A stretch of 64,000 nucleotides of DNA from Candidatus Schekmanbacteria bacterium (GTDB taxonomy: Bacteria > CSSED10-310 > JACPHN01), in assembly GCA_016188575.1 (NCBI GenBank), contig JACPHN010000075.1:38841-102840 (forward strand), in the 5' to 3' direction. This document shows, in pieces, positions 19,996-27,925 of the stretch. A model generated the notes under the pieces. It was not told where the DNA came from and made no database searches. It saw only the letters and a list, made by a program, of their open reading frames with translations. Within the stretch, counting starts at the first letter, position 1. Each line of letters opens with the position of its first letter. A program made the translations under genes and the position numbers.

Positions 19996-20269
19996 GATAT
20001 CTCCTCAGAATCAGCGTAACTTGTGCCCACTTCTCCGGAAACAGATAGACTGCTTCGGCACCGGAAAAAATAGGGCCCGGGCGGGCATGCTGGAATTGTT
20101 AGAACATCCTCCAGCGCCAGAGCCGAGCCATGTTCGATGGAGATAGTACTACGCCGAAACCCTCAGAGAGACAACCGCGATGGGATCGACTCTCCACAGT
20201 GCGGAATCTCGTTGTCCTCGAATGAGCTCGACCCGAGCTCTCGCACCGGCAGCTCGCGCGGCACAGCGG

Positions 20270-20560
20270 GGTGCCGCGTTCGACGTTGCAACACGGTCTC
20301 GCCCGCAAGCGGAGTCTCGGTGCCGATCCACGCGTACACGAATTTTTCGAATCTCCGCAGGGATTGGCCTTCGTCCGCCGACTCGTGGCCGCGGCGCAGG
20401 TCACTTTCGAACAGGTCGCCCCCTGTGGAGTACGGCTCGTGAGCCTCTCTTGACGCCTGAGTCGATTGGACTGCGTGGTGCCCGCCTCTGTCGGCTCCCA
20501 GCATGCGGTGGCTCGCGCCATCGATGCGCATTGTCGCACCCGCACCCGTATTTCGGCGCG
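20270..20560 (+). pseudogene. Degenerate transposase-like remnant
   Basis: A forward stretch reads GADPRVHEFFESPQGLAFVR and then VTFEQVAPCGVRLVSLS before a stop. A shifted frame continues with a segment resembling the following part. The block ADPRVHxFFxSPxGxAFxxR with CGxRLVxLF recalls the start of a DUF6399-type/ISNCY transposase family as I remember it. There are no catalytic domains, at least one frameshift and no ribosome site. It could also be coincidence in GC-rich sequence, hence the low confidence. Confidence 0.3.
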
Positions 20561-20842
20561 ATGAAGCGCGCCGCTACGGCCTCGCGAAGAGCGTAGGCGC
20601 GCGACTTGTCGCGCGCGAATACGGGAACGAGCTCTGTATTGGTGATCACAAACGATGTGCATTACGCGTTTCAGGCCGGGGTTCGGGAACCCTCCCAGCG
20701 CCTGAGGCAGCGGGCGCCGCCCTGGACCTCGCTACGCTCGGTTCCGCGGCGATTCCGCCCTGAGGGGCGGGGTTTCGGACCGGCTGACGAATGGATGACG
20801 CGGTTTCTGGAGTGCTCCGCCGGCCGATGTGCGGAGATGGGC

Positions 20843-20871
20843 TTGCCACGGCCATGCGGCCTCTCTATAGT
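20843..20871 (+). promoter_or_regulatory. Sigma-70-type promoter of purM, apparently leaderless
   Basis: TTGCCA (20843-20848), 17-bp spacer, TATAGT (20866-20871). Initiation about seven bases later would fall at 20878, two bases before the purM ATG at 20880. No ribosome site precedes the ATG. Confidence 0.6.
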
Positions 20872-20879
20872 CAGAGCCC

Positions 20880-21929
20880 ATGACCAATCGACGCGCCTGG
20901 AGTTACAGAGATGCCGGAGTGGACGTGGACGGCGCCGCGGAGCTTGTCGGCGACATTCGCGCGCTCGCGGCGCGGACCGCGCGGCCCGAGACGATCCTGG
21001 GAATCGGCGGATTCGCCGCGCTCTCCCGGGTACCGGTGGACCGCTACCGGCGTCCTGTGTTGGTATCCTCGACGGACGGCGTGGGCACCAAGATCAAGCT
21101 CGCGCAGGCGTGGGGTCGCCACCGGGGAGTCGGCGTCGACCTCGTCGCCATGGTCGTGAATGACTTGCTGCCCTGCGGCGCCGAGCCCTTTCTTTTTCTC
21201 GACTATCTCGCCATGGGGCGGCTGGACGCCGCGGTCATCCGCGAGCTCGTCGACGGCATTTCGGACGGCTGCGCGAAGGCGGGCTGCGCCCTCGTCGGGG
21301 GCGAGACCGCGGAAATGCCTGGAGTCTATGGAGACGGCGAATACGACGTCGCGGGGTTCGGCGTCGGGCTGGTCGAGGAGAACGAGATCGTCGACGGTAG
21401 CCGCGTCTGCCGAGGCGCGGCGCTTGTGGGGTTGGCCTCGAGTGGGCTGCACAGCAACGGCTTCAGCCTGGTGAGGCGTCTATTACCGCCCGAGGAGCTC
21501 GATGGCGGGACCATCCTGGCGCCGCTGACCGTGCCGCTGGCCGACGAGCTCCTGGCGCCGACCCGCATCTACGCCCAGTTGATTGCGCTGGTGCGCTCGC
21601 AGTTTGATATCTGGGCCATGGCTCACATCACGGGCGGCGGTCTGCTCGAAAACGTCCCCCGCACCTTGCCGGAGGGGCTGGGCGTCGCGCTGGACCGCCG
21701 CGCCTGGTCGCTGCCGCCGATCTTTCGCCTGCTTCAGGAGCGCGGCGACATCTCCGATCGGGAGATGCTGCGCACGTTCAACTGCGGTATCGGCTACACT
21801 CTGGTGGTCGAGGCCAACGCCGCCGATCGCCTGCTGGCGACCGTGCGGGACGTCTCGGATTGCGCGGCCTTTCGCATCGGCGAGATCGTCGAAGTGCCCC
21901 CGGGCGGGGAGCGAGTCGGATTCGCGTGA
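20880..21929 (+). CDS. purM: Phosphoribosylformylglycinamidine cyclo-ligase (AIR synthetase)
   Basis: A 349-residue enzyme of de novo purine synthesis, converting FGAM plus ATP to AIR in the cytoplasm. Family landmarks are present in order: SYRDAGVDVDGAAELV at the N-terminus, VLVSSTDGVGTKIKLA, VGVDLVAMVVNDLLPCGAEP, LVGGETAEMPGVYGDGEYD, GLASSGLHSNGFSLVR, and the C-terminal AHITGGGLLENVPRTLP. Length is normal and no frame break is seen. The next gene, purN, overlaps its stop by 4 nt, so the two purine steps are coupled. The promoter just upstream leaves almost no leader. Clean core codons contrast with the decayed sequence to its left. Confidence 0.97.
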   Translation: MTNRRAWSYRDAGVDVDGAAELVGDIRALAARTARPETILGIGGFAALSRVPVDRYRRPVLVSSTDGVGTKIKLAQAWGRHRGVGVDLVAMVVNDLLPCGAEPFLFLDYLAMGRLDAAVIRELVDGISDGCAKAGCALVGGETAEMPGVYGDGEYDVAGFGVGLVEENEIVDGSRVCRGAALVGLASSGLHSNGFSLVRRLLPPEELDGGTILAPLTVPLADELLAPTRIYAQLIALVRSQFDIWAMAHITGGGLLENVPRTLPEGLGVALDRRAWSLPPIFRLLQERGDISDREMLRTFNCGIGYTLVVEANAADRLLATVRDVSDCAAFRIGEIVEVPPGGERVGFA

Positions 21930-22561
21930 CCGGAAAAATGCTTCGCGTCGCCGTTTTTGCTTCCGGAACGGGGACCAATCTGAGCGCCATCGTCGACGCC
22001 GCCCGCAGTGCGCCAGGGTTCTTCGCGGTTGCTCTGGTGATCGTGAGCCGCGCAGATGCGGGCGCCGGCGCGCGCGCGGCCGCGGCCGGAATCCCCTGCG
22101 CGCACATCTCCAGTGCGACCCACGCCACTGCGGCCGAACGCGATGACGCCATGTTGGAGCTGCTCGCCGCGCACCGCGTCGACCTGATAGCGCTCGCCGG
22201 ATACCTCAAGCGCATCTCGCCCTACTTCATTGCCCGCTTCGGCAAGCCGATCCTGAATATCCACCCGGCCCTGCTTCCGGAGTTTGGCGGCCAGGGGATG
22301 TACGGATGCCGGGTCTTCGAGGCGGTTCTCGCCTCGGGCGCCAAAGCGTCAGGCGTGACGATTCACCTCGTCGACGAGCAGTACGACCACGGGCCGATCG
22401 TGTTTCAGGAGGCGATTGCGGTCCTGGACGGCGACACGGTCGAGTCGCTCGCGGCACGCACGCAGGCGCTGGAGCACCGCGCGTATCCGCTCGTGCTCCG
22501 CCGCATCGCGGAAGGTGAAATCGACGTCGGTGGCGGCGGCAGCGATCGCCGCTCCGGCTAG
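21926..22561 (+). CDS. purN: Phosphoribosylglycinamide formyltransferase
   Basis: About 211 residues. It transfers a formyl group from 10-formyl-tetrahydrofolate to GAR, the third step of purine synthesis. The N-terminus RVAVFASGTGTNLSAIVDAA binds the substrate phosphate. The catalytic region reads LIALAGYLKRISPYFI, NIHPALLPEFGG (Asn and His of the active site) and SGVTIHLVDEQYDHGPIVFQ (His and Asp). The GTG start overlaps the purM stop as GTGA; an ATG four codons later is an alternative. The C-terminus ends in a Gly-rich tail (DVGGGGSDRRSG) slightly longer than usual. purM-purN pairing is widespread in bacteria. Confidence 0.95.
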   Translation: MTGKMLRVAVFASGTGTNLSAIVDAARSAPGFFAVALVIVSRADAGAGARAAAAGIPCAHISSATHATAAERDDAMLELLAAHRVDLIALAGYLKRISPYFIARFGKPILNIHPALLPEFGGQGMYGCRVFEAVLASGAKASGVTIHLVDEQYDHGPIVFQEAIAVLDGDTVESLAARTQALEHRAYPLVLRRIAEGEIDVGGGGSDRRSG

Positions 22562-22869
22562 CTCCCACACGCCGGCGGCGATCGGAACATGGAGATCGAA
22601 AGGAGCGCGCAAGGAACCGCGCCCGTCTGGTGAGATTCGAACCACAAGGGCCGTATCGACGACGACGAGGCTGAAGCGACGCCTCGTGGCTCGGGTGTCC
22701 TCCTCGATCGGCAGCGTGGCGGCAATCCGACCTTCGTTGGCTGTCAGACCCTGCTAGCCGACGAGTCCGATCGTTTCCACGAGCTGATTCGCCGGGATTC
22801 AGGGCGGGGACCGCTGCCGCGGTGTTCGCCGCGGCGGCGCCCCTGCGCGAGACCGGCCCGGCCGCGGGA
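22562..22869. other. Convergent gap between purN and carbonic anhydrase
   Basis: 308 bp without a supported gene. Some inverted GC-rich runs occur (about 22818-22835), but no clear T-rich terminator. A stretch resembling a tRNA T-arm at 22632-22646 lacks matching stems. Confidence 0.5.
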
Positions 22870-23631
22870 CTAGCTCGCCGCCACCTGCCGCTCGTGCAGC
22901 GGTTGCGTGGGTCGGGCGTTGCCGTTGTACATCAGGCGAAACGCTTCGAGCTGCTCTGGCGAAACCTGCACCGGCTCCTTCAAGACCAGCCAGCGGACAC
23001 CTTCCGTACAGGGCGGAGTGGTCAGCGAGCCCATGTACTCGAAACGCGCGTGGTGCGCGGGCAGGAAGGTAGAGAGGTCGAATGCGTGCTCGCCTTCGTT
23101 GATGGTCTCACCCGCCTTCGGCAGGCGCTCCCAAATCGGCGCGAGGAATGCATTCTCGGCGCCGGCAGACATCAGTACGCCGACCACGGCGAGCTTTCCT
23201 TCGGCATTCTTGTGGACGAGGTGAGCGGCCATCTCGAACGACTTGCCGCCGATGGTGTGCTCGCTTGGGCTGTGAAAGTGAAACTGGACGAGCTCGTACT
23301 TCTGATCTCCGACCACCAGAAACGACCCGGGTTTGACGTTCACCTGGATGGTGTGGCCGTTGTTTGCGATCTCGACGGGGGTTGGGGCGTAGCGGAATTC
23401 GAGCGCTTGGAGGTCACTTGCGGGGGCGTTTGTGAGATCCACGGGTGACTGCGCCGTACCGGTCTTGCACGCCGCAAACTCCGGCTTCATCTCGCCCCAG
23501 TGGGCGGGGCCGGTCTCGTCCGCATAGCCCCAGTGTTTTTCGTGCTCGCCCTCCGAATGACCGCAGCCGATGGACAGTGCCAGCGTGAGTGCGAATATCA
23601 AGACGGCAAGTGAACGTGACTTCTTGGACAT
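22870..23631 (-). CDS. Alpha-class carbonic anhydrase, lipoprotein
   Basis: A 253-residue periplasmic enzyme that hydrates CO2 to bicarbonate. The N-terminus MSKKSRSLAVLIFALT runs to a lipobox LSIGC, so the mature protein is probably lipid-anchored. The alpha-class fold is clear: HWGYADETGPAHWGEM, AQSPVDL, and the zinc ligands His118 and His120 in VQFHFHSPSEH and His137 in AAHLVH. The gate-keeper Glu124 and the signature GSLTTPPCTEGVRWLV are present. It ends with a Gln/His-rich tail. Monocistronic, facing purN and preceded by a MITE-like repeat. No frame break; it looks fully functional. Confidence 0.95.
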   Translation of the reverse strand: MSKKSRSLAVLIFALTLALSIGCGHSEGEHEKHWGYADETGPAHWGEMKPEFAACKTGTAQSPVDLTNAPASDLQALEFRYAPTPVEIANNGHTIQVNVKPGSFLVVGDQKYELVQFHFHSPSEHTIGGKSFEMAAHLVHKNAEGKLAVVGVLMSAGAENAFLAPIWERLPKAGETINEGEHAFDLSTFLPAHHARFEYMGSLTTPPCTEGVRWLVLKEPVQVSPEQLEAFRLMYNGNARPTQPLHERQVAAS

Positions 23632-23724
23632 GGAAAACTCCAGACACCGGGTAGGCGGCGAGCTGCCGCAGGATTTGGTGCGATTAAGATAGCCAGTTCG
23701 TCGCGGCGCGCCAAGCCGGCGCCT

Positions 23725-23872
23725 GCCTCCCGAATCCCCCGCCGGTTCGACTGCAAGCTGTTCGCCAAGCGCATTGCGAAGACCCCCCACCTCACCTCCT
23801 CCGCAGGCGGGGAGGGGCAGAGGGGGCCGCTGTCGCGTCGACGTCGAACAGGCGGTGGCTTCAGGTGCCTGG
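23725..23872. repeat. MITE-like intergenic repeat, copy 2
   Basis: About 148 bp bounded by CCCCCGCCGGTTCG and CGAACAGGCGGTGGCTTC, which are near-perfect inverted repeats of each other. The interior has TGCAAGCTGTTCGCCAAGCG and a CCTCC...GGAGG hairpin. This is the best preserved of the set, and no protein is encoded. Confidence 0.65.
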
Positions 23873-23884
23873 TCGTGGCCGTAG

Positions 23885-25684
23885 TCACGCGCACTGTTCC
23901 GACGTGCGTCTGAACGCCTCGCACTCGGCGGCCACCTCGGCCACCGAGGCTCGCCAGAAGTCCGGCCGGGTGAGGTCAGCGCCGACATGGCGCCGCACGA
24001 CAGCTTCGGTCTCGGCGCTGCCGCTGTCGCGCAGCAATGCGCGGTAGCAGGGCAGAAACGCCGCGCCTTCTGCGCGCGCCCGTGCGAAGAGCCCGCGCGT
24101 CAGCAGGTAGCCGAAGATGTATGGGAAGTTGTAGAAGCTGATGCTCGGTAAATAGAAGTGGAGCTTTGATGCCCAGAGCCACGCATCGAGCTGTTCGCGG
24201 TCGAGCGCGTCCGCAAAGGCCTCTTCCTGGGCCTTGAGCACGAGCTCCTGCAGCCGCGACACGGAAACCTCGCCGTGTTTTCTGGCCTCGTAGAAGGCAT
24301 GCTCGAAGTGAAAACGCGCGGGCACGCCGAGCAAGAAGACGACGGCGTCGAGCAATCGCTCGTCGAGCAGTCGAAGTCGCTGGGGAGGCGATTCGGCGTC
24401 GGCCAGTAGCTGCTCCACGAGAATTTGCTCGCAAAAAGTTGACGCCGTCTCCGCGAGGCCGATGGGATAGCGGCGGGCGAATACCTGTCGATCGCGGAGC
24501 AGCCAGTTATGATACCCGTGACCCAGCTCATGGGCCAGAGTCATGAGGTCGGGGGTGCTGCCGTTGAAAGTCATGAAGACTCGTGACTGCCCGAGCAGCC
24601 CCGAGGTCGAGCAAAACGCGCCGGGTTGCTTGCGCGGGCGCGGCTGGTAGTCGATCCAGCGGTGTGAGATCGCGTGACGAGCGAAAGTGCCCAGCTCCGG
24701 GTCGAACCTGTCAAAACAGCGGCAGAGCCGGTCGGTGGCCGCAGCCCACGGGACTTTTTCGAGGGTCTCCTGCCCTGCCGGGGCCGTGAGGTCCTGGATG
24801 CCAAGGCGTGCGAGGCGCAGCACGCGGGCCTTGTCCTTGAGATACTGGCGCATCAACGGTTGAGCTTCGCGGACTACGGCCATCAGCGCATCGAGGGTGT
24901 CGCGGCGGATCCCGGCGCTGCGCAGCGCCGGGTCGAGGAAGTGCTGCTCGCCGCGGCGTTCGTGAAGCAGCAGCCGGGCGCCGGCGATGCCGTTCAGGCA
25001 TGCCGCAGCGCTTTCGCCCATGCTCGCCCAGGCGCGGTTAGCGCCGGCGAGGGAGGCGCGGCGCACTGCGGGGTCCTTGTCTGCAAGTAGCGCCGTAGTC
25101 AAGGATATCGGCACCTCGCGCGCCGTTTCGCCCGGTACCTGGAGCGCGAAGGTCAACGTCGCCGAGATCTTGTCGTACAGACGGGACCATGCCGTGAGCC
25201 CGACGACCTCGAGGTCCGCGACCAAGTCTTCGTGTTCGATCGGCATGCTGAACTGGGCGGCGAGGCGATTGCGTCTGAACCAGTCCGCGATCGCGGCCAG
25301 CGCGGGATGCCTGACGACCTGCTCGTAGTCGCTGTCCCCGGCGGCTGCGAGGCGTGCGCGCAGGCGCACGTACAGCTTGGCGTGCTCGGCCTCCACGATC
25401 GCGAAGCGCGCCGCTTCTCCCGCGATCCGCTCATCGGTCCCGTCGGCGGCGCGCAGGCAGGCGAGGTACGAGCTCAGGTGGCCGATGCGCATGGCCAGTT
25501 CTTGGAGCTCTGCAAGAAACGGGCTCCAACTCCCGAGCGCCGGTTCGCCCAGAGCCGGCAGCGCCGCCGCCATTGCAATGAGGCGGCGAAGATCGTCTTC
25601 GATCGCGGTCCAAAAGCGGTCATACTCGGAGTCTCCGAGCTCCTGAAAATACGGCGTCATATCCCAGTCGGCGGAGGCGTTCAC
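23885..25684 (-). CDS. M3-family oligoendopeptidase (PepF-like)
   Basis: A 599-residue cytoplasmic zinc peptidase that degrades oligopeptides. GTG 25684 is chosen because GAGGAG precedes it by 5 nt and the first residues (NASADWDMTPYF) match family starts. The catalytic site is TLAHELGHGYH (about residue 385), the M3 HExxH motif, followed about 28 residues later by the third ligand Glu in GLAETASTFCEQILV. Family blocks FCSTSGLLGQSRVFMTFNGS and FYNFPYIFGYLLTRGLF are intact. Length is right for oligoendopeptidase F. It is a single reverse-strand gene divergent from the small lipoprotein gene at 25879; no operon partner. Confidence 0.95.
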   Translation of the reverse strand: MNASADWDMTPYFQELGDSEYDRFWTAIEDDLRRLIAMAAALPALGEPALGSWSPFLAELQELAMRIGHLSSYLACLRAADGTDERIAGEAARFAIVEAEHAKLYVRLRARLAAAGDSDYEQVVRHPALAAIADWFRRNRLAAQFSMPIEHEDLVADLEVVGLTAWSRLYDKISATLTFALQVPGETAREVPISLTTALLADKDPAVRRASLAGANRAWASMGESAAACLNGIAGARLLLHERRGEQHFLDPALRSAGIRRDTLDALMAVVREAQPLMRQYLKDKARVLRLARLGIQDLTAPAGQETLEKVPWAAATDRLCRCFDRFDPELGTFARHAISHRWIDYQPRPRKQPGAFCSTSGLLGQSRVFMTFNGSTPDLMTLAHELGHGYHNWLLRDRQVFARRYPIGLAETASTFCEQILVEQLLADAESPPQRLRLLDERLLDAVVFLLGVPARFHFEHAFYEARKHGEVSVSRLQELVLKAQEEAFADALDREQLDAWLWASKLHFYLPSISFYNFPYIFGYLLTRGLFARARAEGAAFLPCYRALLRDSGSAETEAVVRRHVGADLTRPDFWRASVAEVAAECEAFRRTSEQCA

Positions 25685-25878
25685 GATATCTCCTCGAGGC
25701 GTCCGTGTTGCCGGACGCGGGCGTGCGGGTCGATTTTGGATCGGGACTTCGTAGCGCTGTGGAGGCGCAGAATGCAACAGGGGCGGCAGTCCTGGGTGCC
25801 TGCGCTGCATCGCATTGGTGGTGCGGTCGCGCTATACTACACGATTGTCTCATGAGCGCATGTGAACAGAAACTGCCA

Positions 25879-26238
25879 ATGGCGCTGTCCCGCCGTGTCC
25901 GGCGACTGACAGTAGGGATGCTTCTCTGCTGCGGGGCGTGGGCGTGCGGCCCTGGTTTGGAGACATCGGAAGCGGAGCGGCCGACGGCGGCACACCGCAC
26001 GATCGACGGCGCGAAACCAGTTTCGGGTCGGGCCGCAGTCACGTCCCAATCCATCCCGAAATCGGCTCTCGTCGACAGCCAAGACACTCAGAAGTGGACG
26101 CGGCGTGTCTTCGTTCTCGAGCTCGCGTTTTTCCTCACCATCTTCTATGCGCTGGCGCGCGTGGCGACCCGCAAGCTCGAGCGCCGTATCGCCGACCCGC
26201 CCGCGGACTCTCCAGTGCTGGACAGGAAAGTCGACTGA
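25879..26238 (+). CDS. Small predicted lipoprotein with C-terminal membrane helix
   Basis: About 119 residues from ATG 25879, or 128 if the ATG at 25852 is used. The signal sequence LTVGMLLCCGAWACGPG suggests export, with the Cys after AWA as possible lipidation site. The middle is polar and unstructured-looking (TSEAERPTAAHRTID). Near the C-terminus a hydrophobic helix (VFVLELAFFLTIFYALARV) is followed by positive residues. I do not know the family. It lies between a divergent peptidase and a convergent FKBP gene; the hairpin at 26312-26337 probably ends both transcripts. Confidence 0.5.
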   Translation: MALSRRVRRLTVGMLLCCGAWACGPGLETSEAERPTAAHRTIDGAKPVSGRAAVTSQSIPKSALVDSQDTQKWTRRVFVLELAFFLTIFYALARVATRKLERRIADPPADSPVLDRKVD

Positions 26239-26311
26239 GTCTCCCCACGGCTAAAGCCGGGGGGATTCGCGGCGAGACTTCGGTAATCGGAGAGCGGCCG
26301 GTCCCGAGCCA

Positions 26312-26337
26312 CCCGGCGGGCACCTTGCCTCGCCGGG
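26312..26337. terminator. Bidirectional hairpin between convergent genes
   Basis: CCCGGCG (26312-26318), 12-nt loop, CGCCGGG (26331-26337), a perfect 7-bp stem in the 115-bp space between converging genes. A second hairpin (CCCC-ACGGC-TAAA-GCCG-GGGG) lies at about 26244-26264. No strong T-tract, so terminator function is inferred. Confidence 0.5.
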
Positions 26338-26353
26338 CGTCGGCGATCCGAGA

Positions 26354-27091
26354 TCAGGACTCGGGCTTCGCCACGATCTCCAGAAGCTCGACCTCAAATA
26401 CGAGGGTCGCCGCCGGGGGAATAACCGGGGGCCGGCCATGGTCGCCGTAGGCAATATCCGACGGGCACACCAGCTTGGCCTTGCCACCGACTTTCATCAT
26501 GCCCACCCCTTCCGTCCAGCACTTGATCACGCCCTTGAGCGGAAACTCCGCCGGGGTTCCGCGATCGACGGAGCTGTCGAATACGGTCCCGTCGGTCAAC
26601 GTGCCGTGATAGTGCACCTTCACCGTGTCCTCGGGAGTCGGCGCCGCACCCTCACCAGCCTTGACCTCGGAATAAATCAGGCCGGAGGGTAGCTGCTTGG
26701 CGCCGCTCTCCGCCGCGGCCTTCGTCAGGTAGGCCTGCGCCTCTTCTTTCAGCTTCGCGGTGCGTTTCTCCATCCGCACGCGATGAAACTGCGCGATTTT
26801 CGGTCGGTATTCCTTGAGCTCGGTGACCGCGAGCGGCTTCTTCAGAGCGGCGTCCGTAAACCCCTGCAATACGGATTTCACCTCATCGTCGCTCAGGCCA
26901 AAGGAATCGATGGACTGTGCTTGTGTCGCCCCGAGGGCATAGAGCACCTTCTGGTCGTCGGTAGTGGGGGCGGCAGGATTCGCGGCCGATGATGAGGTGT
27001 CGGAGCTCGTTCCTCGGTCACATGCCGAGGTGCCGGCGAGAATCAGGAGCGCGATTAACAGCGCGCCCGCGGTGAGGTTGAAGCGGTTCAT
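26354..27091 (-). CDS. FKBP-type peptidyl-prolyl isomerase, lipoprotein (Mip-like)
   Basis: A 245-residue exported foldase. The start at 27091 has GGAGG nine bases upstream. The signal peptide ends at a lipobox-like TSACDRG. Residues about 45-140 match the helical FKBP_N dimerisation region (KVLYALGATQAQSIDSFGLS, then VTELKEYRPKIAQ). The FKBP domain follows (about 145-240) with VKVHYHGTLTDGTVFDSS, VGGKAKLVCPSDIAYGD and PPAATLVFEVELLEI, including the Tyr, Asp, Phe and Trp pocket residues. It acts on proline bonds of envelope proteins. Divergent from imuA; on the reverse strand a TATAAT-like box lies at 27175-27170. Confidence 0.93.
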   Translation of the reverse strand: MNRFNLTAGALLIALLILAGTSACDRGTSSDTSSSAANPAAPTTDDQKVLYALGATQAQSIDSFGLSDDEVKSVLQGFTDAALKKPLAVTELKEYRPKIAQFHRVRMEKRTAKLKEEAQAYLTKAAAESGAKQLPSGLIYSEVKAGEGAAPTPEDTVKVHYHGTLTDGTVFDSSVDRGTPAEFPLKGVIKCWTEGVGMMKVGGKAKLVCPSDIAYGDHGRPPVIPPAATLVFEVELLEIVAKPES

Positions 27092-27205
27092 CGAGGAAGA
27101 CCTCCGAAGAAGAAGTAGGGGAACGTGGCGCCGCAGTGTTGGTCCGATGCCGAGCGTCGCGGGAACGCGATTATAGTCCAATACCCCAATGGTCGCACCA
27201 GCGGC

Positions 27206-27247
27206 TTGACTTTCGTATTTTTTTCGCTTATCCTGCAGACAGGAGGA
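27206..27247 (+). promoter_or_regulatory. Promoter and ribosome site of imuA
   Basis: TTGACT (27206-27211), a 17-bp T-rich spacer, TATCCT (27229-27234), then AGGAGGA (27241-27247) just before ATG 27251. The spacer and box are AT-rich in an otherwise GC-rich window. No recognisable LexA palindrome was found by eye. Confidence 0.65.
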
Positions 27248-27250
27248 ACG

Positions 27251-27925
27251 ATGGTGGCTGCAGAAATCACCGGCAGGGAGCGATTGACGGCGCTACGGGC
27301 GCTGGTGAGGAGCCGGTTTCCGGGGGTCTTCGACAATCTGTCATGCCGTGGGCGCCAATCGGGGGGCACGAGCCCACTGCTGCTGGCGGGATGGCCGGAG
27401 CTAAGCGCGGCGTGGCCGGGGGATGGCATCGTCGAGCTCATGGACGGGGCGGGGGCGCGGCGAACGTGGCTCGCCATGCGCCTGGTCGCGGCACAGGGGG
27501 AGCGCGGTGAGCCCGTGGCGTGGCTCGACCCTCTCGACTGCTTCGACCCGGTTTCGGCGGCTTTGCAAGGGGTCCGTTTGCCGCTGCTGTTGTGGGTCCG
27601 CCCGCAGGGGATACGAGCAGCCTTGACCGCAGCCGAGGTGCTGCTCCCATTCTTTTCGCTCGTCGTTCTCGACCTGGGATGGAGCAATGCGACCAGCGGC
27701 GAGCAGCAGGTCCGAGAATGCAGGTCGCTGCCGCCCTTGTCAGCATGGTTGCGACTGCAGCGAAGCTGCCGCCGGAGCCGCGCGGTGCTCGTCGTCATTG
27801 CGCCGGGTGGCGCCGAAAGCATGGTGCGAACGGCGGCGGATCTGCGGATCGGTGCCGGTCCGCGAGCCATTCCGTGGCCCCGGAGGAACCAGAATGAAGC
27901 GGGTCGGATTCGCGTTCTTGCCTGA
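27251..27925 (+). CDS. imuA: ImuA-like protein (RecA-like, SulA-related)
   Basis: A 224-residue RecA-fold protein of the error-prone translesion mutasome. The N-terminal blocks GIVELMDGAGARRTWLAMRL and VAWLDPLDCFDP correspond to the nucleotide-binding strand-loop region; a full Walker A is not visible, as in many ImuA proteins. LLLWVRPQGIRAALTAAEVL and FSLVVLDLGWS follow the RecA-like order. ImuA and ImuB normally act with the polymerase DnaE2 after DNA damage; no dnaE2 is seen in the window. The gene overlaps imuB by 32 nt, a tight operon, and has its own promoter. Confidence 0.72.
   Translation: MVAAEITGRERLTALRALVRSRFPGVFDNLSCRGRQSGGTSPLLLAGWPELSAAWPGDGIVELMDGAGARRTWLAMRLVAAQGERGEPVAWLDPLDCFDPVSAALQGVRLPLLLWVRPQGIRAALTAAEVLLPFFSLVVLDLGWSNATSGEQQVRECRSLPPLSAWLRLQRSCRRSRAVLVVIAPGGAESMVRTAADLRIGAGPRAIPWPRRNQNEAGRIRVLA

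Noticed and set aside
22630..22650. Sequence resembling a tRNA T-arm (reverse strand GGTTCGAATC)
   Set aside because: The flanking five-base stems do not pair, and no anticodon or D-arm can be drawn upstream.
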